From the NCBI GenBank assembly GCA_003343605.1, contig QAKW01000046.1, positions 1 through 30,559 on the forward strand: a DNA stretch of 30,559 nt. Direction: 5' to 3'. A program made the position numbers and the translations under genes. The stretch's first letter is position 1. The number at the start of each line of letters is the position of its first letter. The DNA comes from Clostridiales bacterium. GTDB lineage: Bacteria > Bacillota > Clostridia > Oscillospirales > QAKW01. Of this stretch, positions 16,621-23,844 are shown piece by piece. Below the pieces are notes generated by a model, which saw nothing but the letters and a program-made list of their open reading frames with translations, did no database searches and was not told the origin of the DNA.

Positions 16621-17467
16621 AATCAGGGAGAACAGATTGGATAAAAGCAAGGCCCTCTGCAAGTGCTTTTAAGCAATCTTCCTTTCCTTCGAATTCCAGA
16701 TCCACGTAGCCGTTGAAGCCGGCCTGTTTTAAAATTGCAAGGCACTGGGCAACCGGAACACAGCCGCTGCCAAGCGTAACGCCCTTTAAGCGGTTGCCGC
16801 CGCGGGTTTTAAAATAACCGTCTTCGTTTTTAAAATCACCAAAGTTGATTTTTTCAAAATCCTTCGCGTGCACCAGAAAGGCAAGATTGGCCACTCTTGA
16901 TACCGCTTTGGCGGGCTCTTCATCGGCGCAGAGAAAATTGCCGATATCCACCAGTGTGCCGAAGTTTGGATGGTTCACTGCGTTTACCAGCCGCTCGATC
17001 CGGTCGCTGTCCTGGCAGATCAGGCCATGATTCTCCACCATGGTACGGATGCCGCGCGCCTGGGCATATTCCGTAACACTGCGGATTGCGCCGGCAAGCG
17101 TCGGCAATGCCTGATCAAAGGAGCGGAAATCACCGTAGCGGCTCATGGCATCATGGCGGAAAAATGTTACGCCGAGGGCAGCCGCCACGTCAACACAGCC
17201 TTTGAGCCGTTCGATTTCCGCATCCGGTGTGGTCTGCGCAAGATTTGCGCCAACAACATAGGCCGAGATTGCAATGCCGTGTGCGGCGGCTTCTTCCTTT
17301 ATTTGATGCGCATAATCAAGCTGCGTAAGATGTGCCGGGGGCTTTAAATCAGTAAACTCAATGGCTTGAAAGCCCAGCTCTGATGCTTTGGCAACAGCGG
17401 AAAGCTGCGTGAGTGTTCCGTTGCTGAGATATTGTGAAAAAGAATAGGAACTAACGCCGATAATCAT
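16619..17467 (-). CDS. Sugar phosphate isomerase/epimerase, xylose-isomerase-like TIM barrel
   Basis: This 282-residue cytoplasmic enzyme has the AP-endonuclease-2/xylose-isomerase-like TIM barrel fold. The expected metal ligands are visible: E145 in VENHG, D174 in LVDIGN, H200 in LVHAKDF and E258 in VDLEFEG. Family members isomerise, epimerise or dehydrate sugars and keto-sugars or cyclitols. It is the third gene of an operon with a Gfo/Idh/MocA oxidoreductase and a second TIM-barrel enzyme. AAAGGACGGGA precedes the ATG. The paired isomerases and the dehydrogenase suggest breakdown of a cyclitol or a glycoside via a keto intermediate, but the substrate is not readable. The fold call is strong. 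Confidence 0.88.
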   Translation of the reverse strand: MIIGVSSYSFSQYLSNGTLTQLSAVAKASELGFQAIEFTDLKPPAHLTQLDYAHQIKEEAAAHGIAISAYVVGANLAQTTPDAEIERLKGCVDVAAALGVTFFRHDAMSRYGDFRSFDQALPTLAGAIRSVTEYAQARGIRTMVENHGLICQDSDRIERLVNAVNHPNFGTLVDIGNFLCADEEPAKAVSRVANLAFLVHAKDFEKINFGDFKNEDGYFKTRGGNRLKGVTLGSGCVPVAQCLAILKQAGFNGYVDLEFEGKEDCLKALAEGLAFIQSVLPD

Positions 17468-17485
17468 TGGATCCCGTCCTTTCTA

Positions 17486-18544
17486 TTATAACAGCACTTC
17501 ATGGCCGGTGCGCGCCGATTCGTAAACGGCCTCTAAGATTTTCATAATCACAACGCCATCTTCCGCCGGGGCTTTACAGGGCGTGCCGTTTAATATGCAA
17601 TCTGCAAAATGCTCCATTTCAGCGGTAAACAGCGGTTTGCCGCATTTATAGTGCTTCGTATGGGGGGTGACATCCGCCAGAAAATCATTGATCACGGTAT
17701 AGAACTGAAGGCCGTGATGATCGAGCTTGATGCCCCCTTTGGTGCCGAACAGCTCTTTTTTAGTGGTATCCTCGCCGTTCAGGCTATAGCTGGTTTCCAG
17801 CAGCGTTGTTTTGCCGCCCTCATATTTGATCATGGCCACCGCAAAATCTTCCACATCAAACGGATCTTCCGGGCTGGCGTCCTTGGGGATCCAGCCGACA
17901 TTGGTTTTTAAATATTTCCGGTCTTTCAGCAGATCGGCGGTTGATGCAAATACGCTTACGGGCTTTGGATTTCCCATCAGATAGCGGGTCAGATCAATTA
18001 CATGAACCCCCAAATCGATCACCGGCCCGCCGCCGGAGAGGGATTTATTGGAAAACCAGCCGCCGGGCGAGCCATGCCGCCTTAAATAAGTGGCTTTGGA
18101 GTAGTAAAGATCACCCGTAAAGCCGTGATCGATGAAATCTTTTGTAATGAGGCTTTCCGGATCAAAGCGGCAAACGAATCCAATCATCAGAAGCTTCTGA
18201 TTGCGCCTCGAAGCTGCCAGCATGGCTTCCGCTTCCTTTACGGAACAGGCCATCGGTTTTTCACACAGCACATGCAGCCCAGCATTCAGGGCGTCGATGG
18301 TGCACTGTGCGTGATGGCAGTTCCAGACGCAGACATCTGCGGCGTCCAGCGTTTCCTGCGCCAGCATTTCGGCCTCGGTGGCATATCTTTTTTCAATGCC
18401 GAATAAATCCGCCGTTTCGGTCAGCCGGGCGCTGTTGATATCGCAAATCGCGGCAATCTCAACCTGCTCCAGCTCCTGATAGGCCTTAAGATGGGTGTTG
18501 GCAATATTTCCGGCGCCAACCATGCCGATCCTCAGTTTTTTCAT
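17486..18544 (-). CDS. Gfo/Idh/MocA-family NAD(P)-dependent oxidoreductase
   Basis: This 352-residue sugar or cyclitol dehydrogenase begins with a Rossmann motif, GMVGAGNIANTH (about 7-18), and has the family motif CEKPMA with Lys96. The second-domain substrate segment GGGPVIDLGVHVIDLTRYL contains the Asp/His pair typical of inositol and glucose-fructose-type oxidoreductases. The ATG at 18544 overlaps the preceding gene's stop as ATGA and has GGGAG 9 nt upstream. A TTG two codons earlier is less likely. It lies between the two TIM-barrel enzymes and is translationally coupled to the first. Myo-inositol-type or 3-keto-glycoside chemistry are both possible. Confidence 0.9.
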   Translation of the reverse strand: MKKLRIGMVGAGNIANTHLKAYQELEQVEIAAICDINSARLTETADLFGIEKRYATEAEMLAQETLDAADVCVWNCHHAQCTIDALNAGLHVLCEKPMACSVKEAEAMLAASRRNQKLLMIGFVCRFDPESLITKDFIDHGFTGDLYYSKATYLRRHGSPGGWFSNKSLSGGGPVIDLGVHVIDLTRYLMGNPKPVSVFASTADLLKDRKYLKTNVGWIPKDASPEDPFDVEDFAVAMIKYEGGKTTLLETSYSLNGEDTTKKELFGTKGGIKLDHHGLQFYTVINDFLADVTPHTKHYKCGKPLFTAEMEHFADCILNGTPCKAPAEDGVVIMKILEAVYESARTGHEVLL

Positions 18545-19404
18545 CTGCAAGTACTCCCGATTTCTTTTTTTAAATATTCAACTGCGGTTTTAATATCGCC
18601 CGCAGGATCTTCGCCGCATTCCCGCTCGATGGTTAAAAAGCCGCGATAACCGATATCCTCCAGCGCGGCAAGATAGGCGGGAAAGGGGACAGCGCCCGTC
18701 CCAAGCGGAACTTCCTTGAAAAATCCGCCCTCAGCATATTCGGGAGGAATCGGATGCACGACCTTATAAATAAATTCCGGATTCGAATCTTTCAGCTTGA
18801 TTCCGTCTTTGGCATGCGTATGAACGATGTAATCCCGCAGGGTGTAAACAGCCTGAACCGGATCGTCGCCGGTGACCATTACAAGATTTGCCGGATCCAG
18901 ATTAACCGCAACCCCCTTGGAGCCGAGCCCATCCAAAAAATCTTTTAAGGTGGCGGCGGTTTCCGGGCCGGTTTCAATTGCGAAATGGGCGTGCAGGCTG
19001 TCTGCAAAGCAGGCAAGCTCATGGCAGGCGTCCTGCATGATATGGTACCGCTCCGCCGTTTTATCCTGCGGCACCACGCCGATATGGGTGGTTACAATAT
19101 CGCATTCCAGCGATTTGGCGAGTTCCATAATCCGTTTGGATTTTTCGATGTTTTGCGCGTTCAGCGCCGGGTTTCCAAAACCGTGGCCCAGATCTCCGCA
19201 AATCGCGGAGAATTGAAGCCCCTGGGACTTTACGATCTTTAAAACCTCCGCCGTTTTGGCCGGCGTCATATTTTCCGGCGCAAATTCGCCGTATGTACAA
19301 TACATCTGGAGTCCTTCCGCGCCAAGGGCACCGGCTTTTGCAACTGCAGCAGGAAAATCGGTTTTAAAGGAATCCACCATTACGCCAATTGGAAAACGAA
19401 ACAT
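18541..19404 (-). CDS. Sugar phosphate isomerase/epimerase, TIM barrel (first gene of the operon)
   Basis: This 287-residue enzyme is a second xylose-isomerase-like TIM barrel, distinct in sequence from the one at 16619. Likely metal ligands are E144 in FAIETGP, D170 in VNLDPAN, H197 in HTHAKDG and E260 in LTIERE. It may be an epimerase or isomerase acting on the product or precursor of the adjacent oxidoreductase. The ATG at 19404 has GGGAGGG about 7 nt upstream. It is the promoter-proximal gene, divergent from the AraC regulator, and its stop overlaps the next start by 4 nt. The substrate is unknown. Confidence 0.88.
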   Translation of the reverse strand: MFRFPIGVMVDSFKTDFPAAVAKAGALGAEGLQMYCTYGEFAPENMTPAKTAEVLKIVKSQGLQFSAICGDLGHGFGNPALNAQNIEKSKRIMELAKSLECDIVTTHIGVVPQDKTAERYHIMQDACHELACFADSLHAHFAIETGPETAATLKDFLDGLGSKGVAVNLDPANLVMVTGDDPVQAVYTLRDYIVHTHAKDGIKLKDSNPEFIYKVVHPIPPEYAEGGFFKEVPLGTGAVPFPAYLAALEDIGYRGFLTIERECGEDPAGDIKTAVEYLKKEIGSTCR

Positions 19405-19432
19405 AAAATCCCTCCCGTTTCATAAAAAAATA

Positions 19433-19462
19433 TTGCACAATGGAGTAAAACCATTATATAAT
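19433..19462 (+). promoter_or_regulatory. Promoter for the AraC-type regulator
   Basis: TTGCAC (19433-19438), 18 nt and TATAAT (19457-19462) form a plausible sigma-A promoter. Its -10 is half of the palindrome ATTATATAAT shared with the divergent operon promoter. The leader before 19532 contains repeats two and three. Confidence 0.5.
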
Positions 19463-19482
19463 GAAGCCGGGGTAAAAAGCAA
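19453..19482 (-). promoter_or_regulatory. Promoter for the sugar-modifying operon
   Basis: On the minus strand, TTGCTT (19482-19477), 18 nt and TATAAT (19458-19453) precede the first gene (start 19404) with a leader of about 40 nt. Repeat two begins 7 bp upstream of the -35, fitting activation by the AraC-type regulator. Confidence 0.55.
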
Positions 19483-19531
19483 CGAAGGATATTGCCCATG
19501 TTTATGACGATATTGCGCAAAGGAGTTCCGC

Positions 19532-20386
19532 ATGGAAGAAAAGAGTTTTGAAACCCATCGCTTCGGCAGCCGGCCGCTTCCGTTCGGTTTTCATTTCGAT
19601 ACACATGCCAGGGATCTGAAGGAAAATCTCTCCATGCACTGGCATCCCAATATCGAGCTGCTGTATTTCACCAACGGCAGCGGCAGGGTTTTCTGCGGAA
19701 CGCAGGACTATGACGTTTCAGCCGGCGATCTATTTATTGTAAACGCCAATCTGCCCCATGCCATCGCATCGGAAGAGCTGGTGCAGTACTACTGCCTGAT
19801 TATTGATCAGGCGTTTTGCCTGGAAAACGGGATCGACACGGATAATGCAGTTTTTAAAACGCTGCTGAAAGAGCAGCGGCTTTCCGCGCTGTTTGAAGCG
19901 GTGATCAAGGAGTATCAGACCCCGCAGCCTTATAAAAATGCGGGCGTCCGGGCGGCGGTTTTGAATTTAATGGTATACATCGCCAGAACATTCAGGGAAC
20001 CGCGGGAAAAACCGGGCCAGGAACCGCTGCACGATGAGGGGATGCGGCGCGCCCTGGGGTTTATAACGGCGCATATTAACGAAAAGCTCTCTCTGGAGCA
20101 GGTGGCAGAGAAAGCAGGGCGCAGCAAATACTATTTTTTGCGGGAATTTAAAAAAATGACCGGGGAAACGGTCGTATCCTATATGAACAAAACACGGTGT
20201 GAAAATGCCAAAATCCTGCTGAAAACCGGGCGGTATACGATACAGGAAGTATGTGAAAAAACCGGGTTTGAGGATGTATCTTATTTTTCAAAGAATTTTA
20301 AAAGGTATACGGGGCAAACCCCTTCCTTCTATTTAAAAAGCCAAAACCGCCTGCTGGAAACGGCCCCGGCAGAGAAAAAAAGCTGA
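19532..20386 (+). CDS. AraC-family transcriptional regulator with cupin sensor domain
   Basis: This 284-residue regulator has an N-terminal cupin-like ligand domain (about 15-100; HWHPNIELLYFTNGSGRV, then GDLFIVNANLPHAI) and a C-terminal double helix-turn-helix of the AraC type (about 185-275). The second helix region reads EVCEKTGFEDVSYFSKNFKRYTGQTPSFY, the classic AraC signature. It is transcribed away from the three sugar genes, so it most likely senses their substrate and activates them. AAAGGAG lies 7 nt before the ATG and is part of repeat three, which allows autoregulation. The inducer is unknown. Confidence 0.92.
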   Translation: MEEKSFETHRFGSRPLPFGFHFDTHARDLKENLSMHWHPNIELLYFTNGSGRVFCGTQDYDVSAGDLFIVNANLPHAIASEELVQYYCLIIDQAFCLENGIDTDNAVFKTLLKEQRLSALFEAVIKEYQTPQPYKNAGVRAAVLNLMVYIARTFREPREKPGQEPLHDEGMRRALGFITAHINEKLSLEQVAEKAGRSKYYFLREFKKMTGETVVSYMNKTRCENAKILLKTGRYTIQEVCEKTGFEDVSYFSKNFKRYTGQTPSFYLKSQNRLLETAPAEKKS

Positions 20387-20430
20387 AAATACCCCGTCAG
20401 GCGTCTGTATCCTGCCTGACGGGGTATTTT
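20386..20430. terminator. Bidirectional terminator between the AraC gene and the phosphodiesterase gene
   Basis: AAAATACCCCGTCAGGC (20386-20402) and its exact complement (20414-20430) form a 17-bp stem around an 11-nt loop. The flanking A and T tracts work in both directions. The last base of the AraC stop codon is the first base of the stem. Confidence 0.9.
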
Positions 20431-20453
20431 GAAATCGGTGTTTTTATGAAATG

Positions 20454-21278
20454 CTAAAGCTCAATTTCCTCAAAGATCGGCGAAGCTTTCGAACGGCGGG
20501 CCAGCGTTGCGCCTTCGGGTGAGCGGATGGTCCAAAAGAAAACAGGCGTTTTAAAAAGCCTGCGGCAAAGCTGAAAAGAAAGATTATGGCGATCCTGATA
20601 ATTATAGGCCACAAAATCCGGCCTTGACAATACGTTGACCCAGAGATTGCGCACGGCAAAGTCCAGAATCGGGGCGATTTTGGCACCGCCCCGGCGCACA
20701 TAAGCGGCAAGCTGCCCCCGCACCACATGCGGGGCATGGCGGCGGAACCAGAGCAGCGCCCGGGGATCAAATGCCTCAACGCAGTATAGGCCGTCGTAGT
20801 GCTGCAGCTGCTGCCAGAGCGTGCGGCAGAGCCTGTCCTGATTCCCGCGGAATACCTTCACCTCAATCAGAAGCGGAACTTTGCCGTCGATCAGCCGGAA
20901 AACCTCCTCCAGCAGCGGCAGGCGTTCATTGGTGCCCTCCAGATGCAGGGAACGCAGGGTTTCCCAGTTGCTTTCCTCAATGATTGCGTTCACCCCGCAG
21001 GTGCGGCGCAGGGAATCATCGTGTTCAACCACCAGCTTTCCATCACGGCTGAGATGAACGTCCAGCTCCATGGCAAAACCGCGGTCTCTGGCCAGCTGAA
21101 AGGCCAGCAGAGAGTTTTCAGGAATCCCTTTTTCAATATTATGGAGGCCGCGATGGGCAAATTTCCATTTTTTAAGCTGAAACAGTGCTTTTGGGCGCTG
21201 CATTCTGGGCGCGATCAGAAACAGCCAGAGCGCCAGAAGGCCGCCTAAAATGATGCAGATAATCAGAAACGATTTCAT
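20454..21278 (-). CDS. Membrane-anchored glycerophosphodiester phosphodiesterase
   Basis: This 274-residue GDPD-family TIM-barrel enzyme hydrolyses glycerophosphodiesters to glycerol-3-phosphate and an alcohol. One N-terminal hydrophobic helix (residues 3-24) precedes the catalytic domain. The HR(X)nExD(X)nH motif is complete: H42-R43 in AHRGLHN, E54 in PENS, E71 and D73 in MELDVHLS, and H86 in VEHDDSLRR. The helix is followed by many basic residues (PRMQRPK, KKWK), so the domain probably faces the cytoplasm. The ATG at 21278 lies 1 nt after the stop of the MFS gene, with GAGG upstream. A longer frame into that gene is rejected. Linkage to the transporter suggests shared substrate use. Confidence 0.9.
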   Translation of the reverse strand: MKSFLIICIILGGLLALWLFLIAPRMQRPKALFQLKKWKFAHRGLHNIEKGIPENSLLAFQLARDRGFAMELDVHLSRDGKLVVEHDDSLRRTCGVNAIIEESNWETLRSLHLEGTNERLPLLEEVFRLIDGKVPLLIEVKVFRGNQDRLCRTLWQQLQHYDGLYCVEAFDPRALLWFRRHAPHVVRGQLAAYVRRGGAKIAPILDFAVRNLWVNVLSRPDFVAYNYQDRHNLSFQLCRRLFKTPVFFWTIRSPEGATLARRSKASPIFEEIEL

Positions 21279-21279
21279 T

Positions 21280-22539
21280 TCAATCCTCGATATCGAATAA
21301 CTCCAATTTACTTTGCGGCTGATCCGGCCGGTTATCACCGTGATGAACAAAAAGCATGGTGATCAACGCCAGAATCGTGAAGAAAACCGCATAGGGAAAC
21401 ATAATATGGTAACCCCAGGGGGTATAGGCGAACAGATAGCCGGAGAGGATCGGCGTTAGAATCTGCGCCGCCATGGAGAACGTATAGTAATAACCGGTAT
21501 ATTTCCCGATATTACCGCCCCGGCTCATCTCCACCACCATGGGATAGGAATTAACATTGATGGCAGCCCACCCGATGCCGATCACGCCCATGATAAAATA
21601 GGCGGCAATACTGTAGTGGGGCAGAAAAAAGCCGGTGAGAAACGCGGCGCCCATCAGGATAACACCGCCTAGAATCACCTTTTTCCGGCCAAGTTTCGCT
21701 GAAAGAAGGCCAACGGGGAGATAGCTTGCCGTCGCCACCAGCATGGCCACAATCATCATGGTGGAGCCAACGCTTTCGCTCTTTCCCCAAACATCCTGCA
21801 CATAGCGGGAATAGGCGGTTTCCACCGCATTATAGGCCATGAACCAGAGCGAAACCGAAAGCAGCAGAAAGAGCAGGCTTTTTTTAACAGCCGGCGGCAG
21901 CGGGCCGCCCTCAGTTTTTTCGGAGGCGGCGGGCGGATCTTCTTGCGGCATCTGCGCCACCAGGCGGTTTTCATGAATGGTGAGCATCAAAACAACCGCA
22001 CAGGCAACCATAAAGGAAGCCACGATGGCAAAAATAAGCGTATAATGATCGGCGAAGGCGGTGATGACCAGATAGGTGAAAATTCCGCCCAGCGCCCCCA
22101 TCAGATTGATCACGGCATTGCCTTTGCTGCGCAGGGGTTTTGGCGTTACATCCGGCATCAGTGCAACGGCGGGTGAGCGGTATGCGCTCATCACAATCAG
22201 CAGCAGCGCCAGCACCAGAATCAGCAGCGGCAGGTTTTTACGGGTGTTGGCATAGGGAATCAAAAGCATCAGGGCTGCGGCAAGAAAGGTGCCGGCCAAG
22301 ATAAAGGGCTTCCGCTTGCCGAAGCGGGTATGCGTTTTATCGGAAAGTGCGCCGAAGAGCGGCAGCAGCAGAACCGCCAAAACATTATCCGCGGCCATCA
22401 CATAGCCGCTGATATCATCGGTTACCTGAAAGGTGTTTTTTAAAATCAGGGGAATAATATAATTATAGAGCTGCCAGAAACTGCTGATCGACATAAAGGC
22501 AAGGCCAATAAAAAAAGTGCGCTTATAGTTTAATTTCAT
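21280..22539 (-). CDS. MFS transporter, sugar-type (SLC45/GPH-like)
   Basis: This 419-residue, roughly 12-helix major facilitator is a likely cation-coupled sugar or glycoside importer. The loop between helices 2 and 3, GALSDKTHTRFGKRKPFIL, resembles that of sucrose/maltose transporters. MPDVTPKPLRSKGNAVINLMGALGG and SYPMVVEMSRGGNIGKYTGYYYTFSM are typical of this group. AAGGAG sits 6 nt upstream of the ATG. It is coupled to the phosphodiesterase gene with a 1-nt gap. A terminator lies between it and the alcohol dehydrogenase upstream, with no evident separate promoter, so it may depend on read-through. The substrate is uncertain. Confidence 0.85.
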   Translation of the reverse strand: MKLNYKRTFFIGLAFMSISSFWQLYNYIIPLILKNTFQVTDDISGYVMAADNVLAVLLLPLFGALSDKTHTRFGKRKPFILAGTFLAAALMLLIPYANTRKNLPLLILVLALLLIVMSAYRSPAVALMPDVTPKPLRSKGNAVINLMGALGGIFTYLVITAFADHYTLIFAIVASFMVACAVVLMLTIHENRLVAQMPQEDPPAASEKTEGGPLPPAVKKSLLFLLLSVSLWFMAYNAVETAYSRYVQDVWGKSESVGSTMMIVAMLVATASYLPVGLLSAKLGRKKVILGGVILMGAAFLTGFFLPHYSIAAYFIMGVIGIGWAAINVNSYPMVVEMSRGGNIGKYTGYYYTFSMAAQILTPILSGYLFAYTPWGYHIMFPYAVFFTILALITMLFVHHGDNRPDQPQSKLELFDIED

Positions 22540-22552
22540 ACATTCTCCTTGG

Positions 22553-22588
22553 AAAACGCCCCGGTTTTGATCAAAACCGGGGCGTTTT
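22553..22588 (-). terminator. Hairpin terminator between fucO and the MFS gene
   Basis: AAAACGCCCCGGTTTTGA (22553-22570) is followed by its exact reverse complement (22571-22588). On the minus strand the stem ends in a T tract (GCGTTTTCC). It lies 12 nt past the fucO stop and almost touches the MFS ribosome site, so it may act as an attenuator rather than a full stop. Confidence 0.8.
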
Positions 22589-22599
22589 TCTGATCAGAT

Positions 22600-23748
22600 T
22601 CAGAGCAAGGAACGATAGAGCGCTTTGATTTCTTCAACACTGGTATCCCGCGGGTTTCCGGGCCGGCAGGCGTCTGCATAGGCAGATTCCGCCAGGAAAT
22701 CCAGATCCTCTTCTTTTACAATATTTTTCAGATCCGCGGGGATCCCAACATCTGCGGAAAGCTTTTTCACAGCTTCTACCGCAGCGCTGCGGTATTCATC
22801 CATGCTCATTTTTTCGGTGCCGGGCACGCCCATGGCCGCGGCAATATAACGGTATTTATCTCCGGTATTGGGCGCGTTGTATTCCATCACGGTGGGCAGA
22901 ATGATTGCGTTTGCAACGCCGTGGGGCGTATCGTAAACCGCGCCCAGCGGATGTGCCATGCTATGCACGATTCCAAGCCCTACATTGGAAAAGCCCATGC
23001 CCGCGATATACTGCCCGAGCGCCATCCCCTCGCGGCCTTCCGGTGTGTTTTCAACCGCACCGCGCAGGGAAGCGGAAATGATCTCGATCGCCTTGAGATG
23101 GAACATATCGGTCATCTCCCAGGCCGCCTTAGTGGTAAAGCCTTCAATCGCATGGGTCAGCGCGTCCATCCCGGTGGCGGCCGTAAGGCCCTTAGGCATA
23201 CTGCTCATCATATCCGGGTCTACAACCGCAATATCGGGAATATCATTTACATCTACACACACGAATTTACGGTTCTTTTCAACGTCTGTAATCACGTAGT
23301 TGATGGTGACCTCCGCGGCGGTGCCGGCAGTGGTGGGAACCGCAATGGTGAAAACAGCCTTATTTTTAGTTGGCGCTACGCCTTCCAGCGAGCGGACGTC
23401 CGCAAATTCCGGATTATTTACGATAATGCCCACGGCTTTGGCCGTATCCATCGAGGACCCGCCGCCTACCGCGACCATACAATCGGCGCCGCTTTCCTGA
23501 AACGCTTTTACGCCGGCCTGCACGTTTTCAATGGTGGGGTTCGGCTTAATATCGGAAAAGAGGGTATAGGGAATGCCCGCCTCCTGCAGAACCTTTAAAA
23601 TTTTATCGGTTACGCCGAATTTTACCAGATCCTGATCAGAGCAGACAAACGCCTTTTGAAAACCCTTCGCCTGCAAAACCGGCCCGATCTCTGCAATCGA
23701 ACCGGCGCCGTGATAAGAAACGCCGTTTAAAACTATTCTGTTAGACAT
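22600..23748 (-). CDS. fucO: Iron-containing alcohol dehydrogenase, lactaldehyde reductase (FucO) type
   Basis: This 382-residue group III alcohol dehydrogenase has the same length as E. coli FucO, which reduces lactaldehyde to 1,2-propanediol with NADH. Long stretches match FucO as I know it, such as NNPEFADVRSLEG, TTAGTAAEVTINYVITD and MALGQYIAGMGFSNVGLGIVHSM. The iron ligands are D195, H199, H262 and H276, and H266 is the neighbouring conserved His. GGGSSMD (about 96-101) is the cofactor loop. AAGGAGG precedes the ATG. It has its own strong promoter. No fucose or rhamnose genes are nearby, so its in vivo aldehyde or diol is not certain. Confidence 0.88.
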   Translation of the reverse strand: MSNRIVLNGVSYHGAGSIAEIGPVLQAKGFQKAFVCSDQDLVKFGVTDKILKVLQEAGIPYTLFSDIKPNPTIENVQAGVKAFQESGADCMVAVGGGSSMDTAKAVGIIVNNPEFADVRSLEGVAPTKNKAVFTIAVPTTAGTAAEVTINYVITDVEKNRKFVCVDVNDIPDIAVVDPDMMSSMPKGLTAATGMDALTHAIEGFTTKAAWEMTDMFHLKAIEIISASLRGAVENTPEGREGMALGQYIAGMGFSNVGLGIVHSMAHPLGAVYDTPHGVANAIILPTVMEYNAPNTGDKYRYIAAAMGVPGTEKMSMDEYRSAAVEAVKKLSADVGIPADLKNIVKEEDLDFLAESAYADACRPGNPRDTSVEEIKALYRSLL

Positions 23749-23762
23749 GGTAAATCCTCCTT

Positions 23763-23797
23763 GTTTTACAGTTCTAAGATTATTTATATTGTAAAAC
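23763..23797. promoter_or_regulatory. Inverted repeat overlapping the fucO promoter
   Basis: GTTTTACA (23763-23770) and TGTAAAAC (23790-23797) form an 8-bp inverted repeat with a 19-nt spacer. The right arm overlaps the -10 of the fucO promoter and the left arm lies in the leader, as a repressor operator would. Confidence 0.4.
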
Positions 23798-23816
23798 TTT
23801 TGGAGGATGAAGTCAA
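23788..23816 (-). promoter_or_regulatory. Sigma-A promoter for fucO
   Basis: On the minus strand, TTGACT (23816-23811), 17 nt and TACAAT (23793-23788) each match 5 of 6 consensus bases at ideal spacing. This is one of the best-matching promoters in the window. Confidence 0.75.
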
Positions 23817-23844
23817 CGAAATTGGAAAAAGATTCATAAATTGC

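Larger units (their letters stand above)
19430..19526. repeat. Three direct repeats (ATATTGCNCA) in the AraC/sugar-operon control region
   Basis: Copies lie at 19430-19446, 19489-19500 and 19510-19526, all in the same direction. The first and third agree at 15 of 17 bases (ATATTGC-A/G-CAA-T/A-GGAGT); the second keeps ATATTGCCCA. Copies two and three are exactly 21 bp apart, the spacing of the araI half-sites. They sit just upstream of the -35 of the sugar operon. Copy one covers the start of the sugar transcript and overlaps the -35 of the regulator's own promoter. They are probable binding sites for the divergent AraC-type protein. Confidence 0.6.

Noticed and set aside
17480..17500. TGTTATAAT-like -10 at the end of the Gfo/Idh/MocA gene (minus strand)
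   Set aside because: It contains the stop codon region, lacks a -35, and transcription would begin within the next gene's ribosome site.
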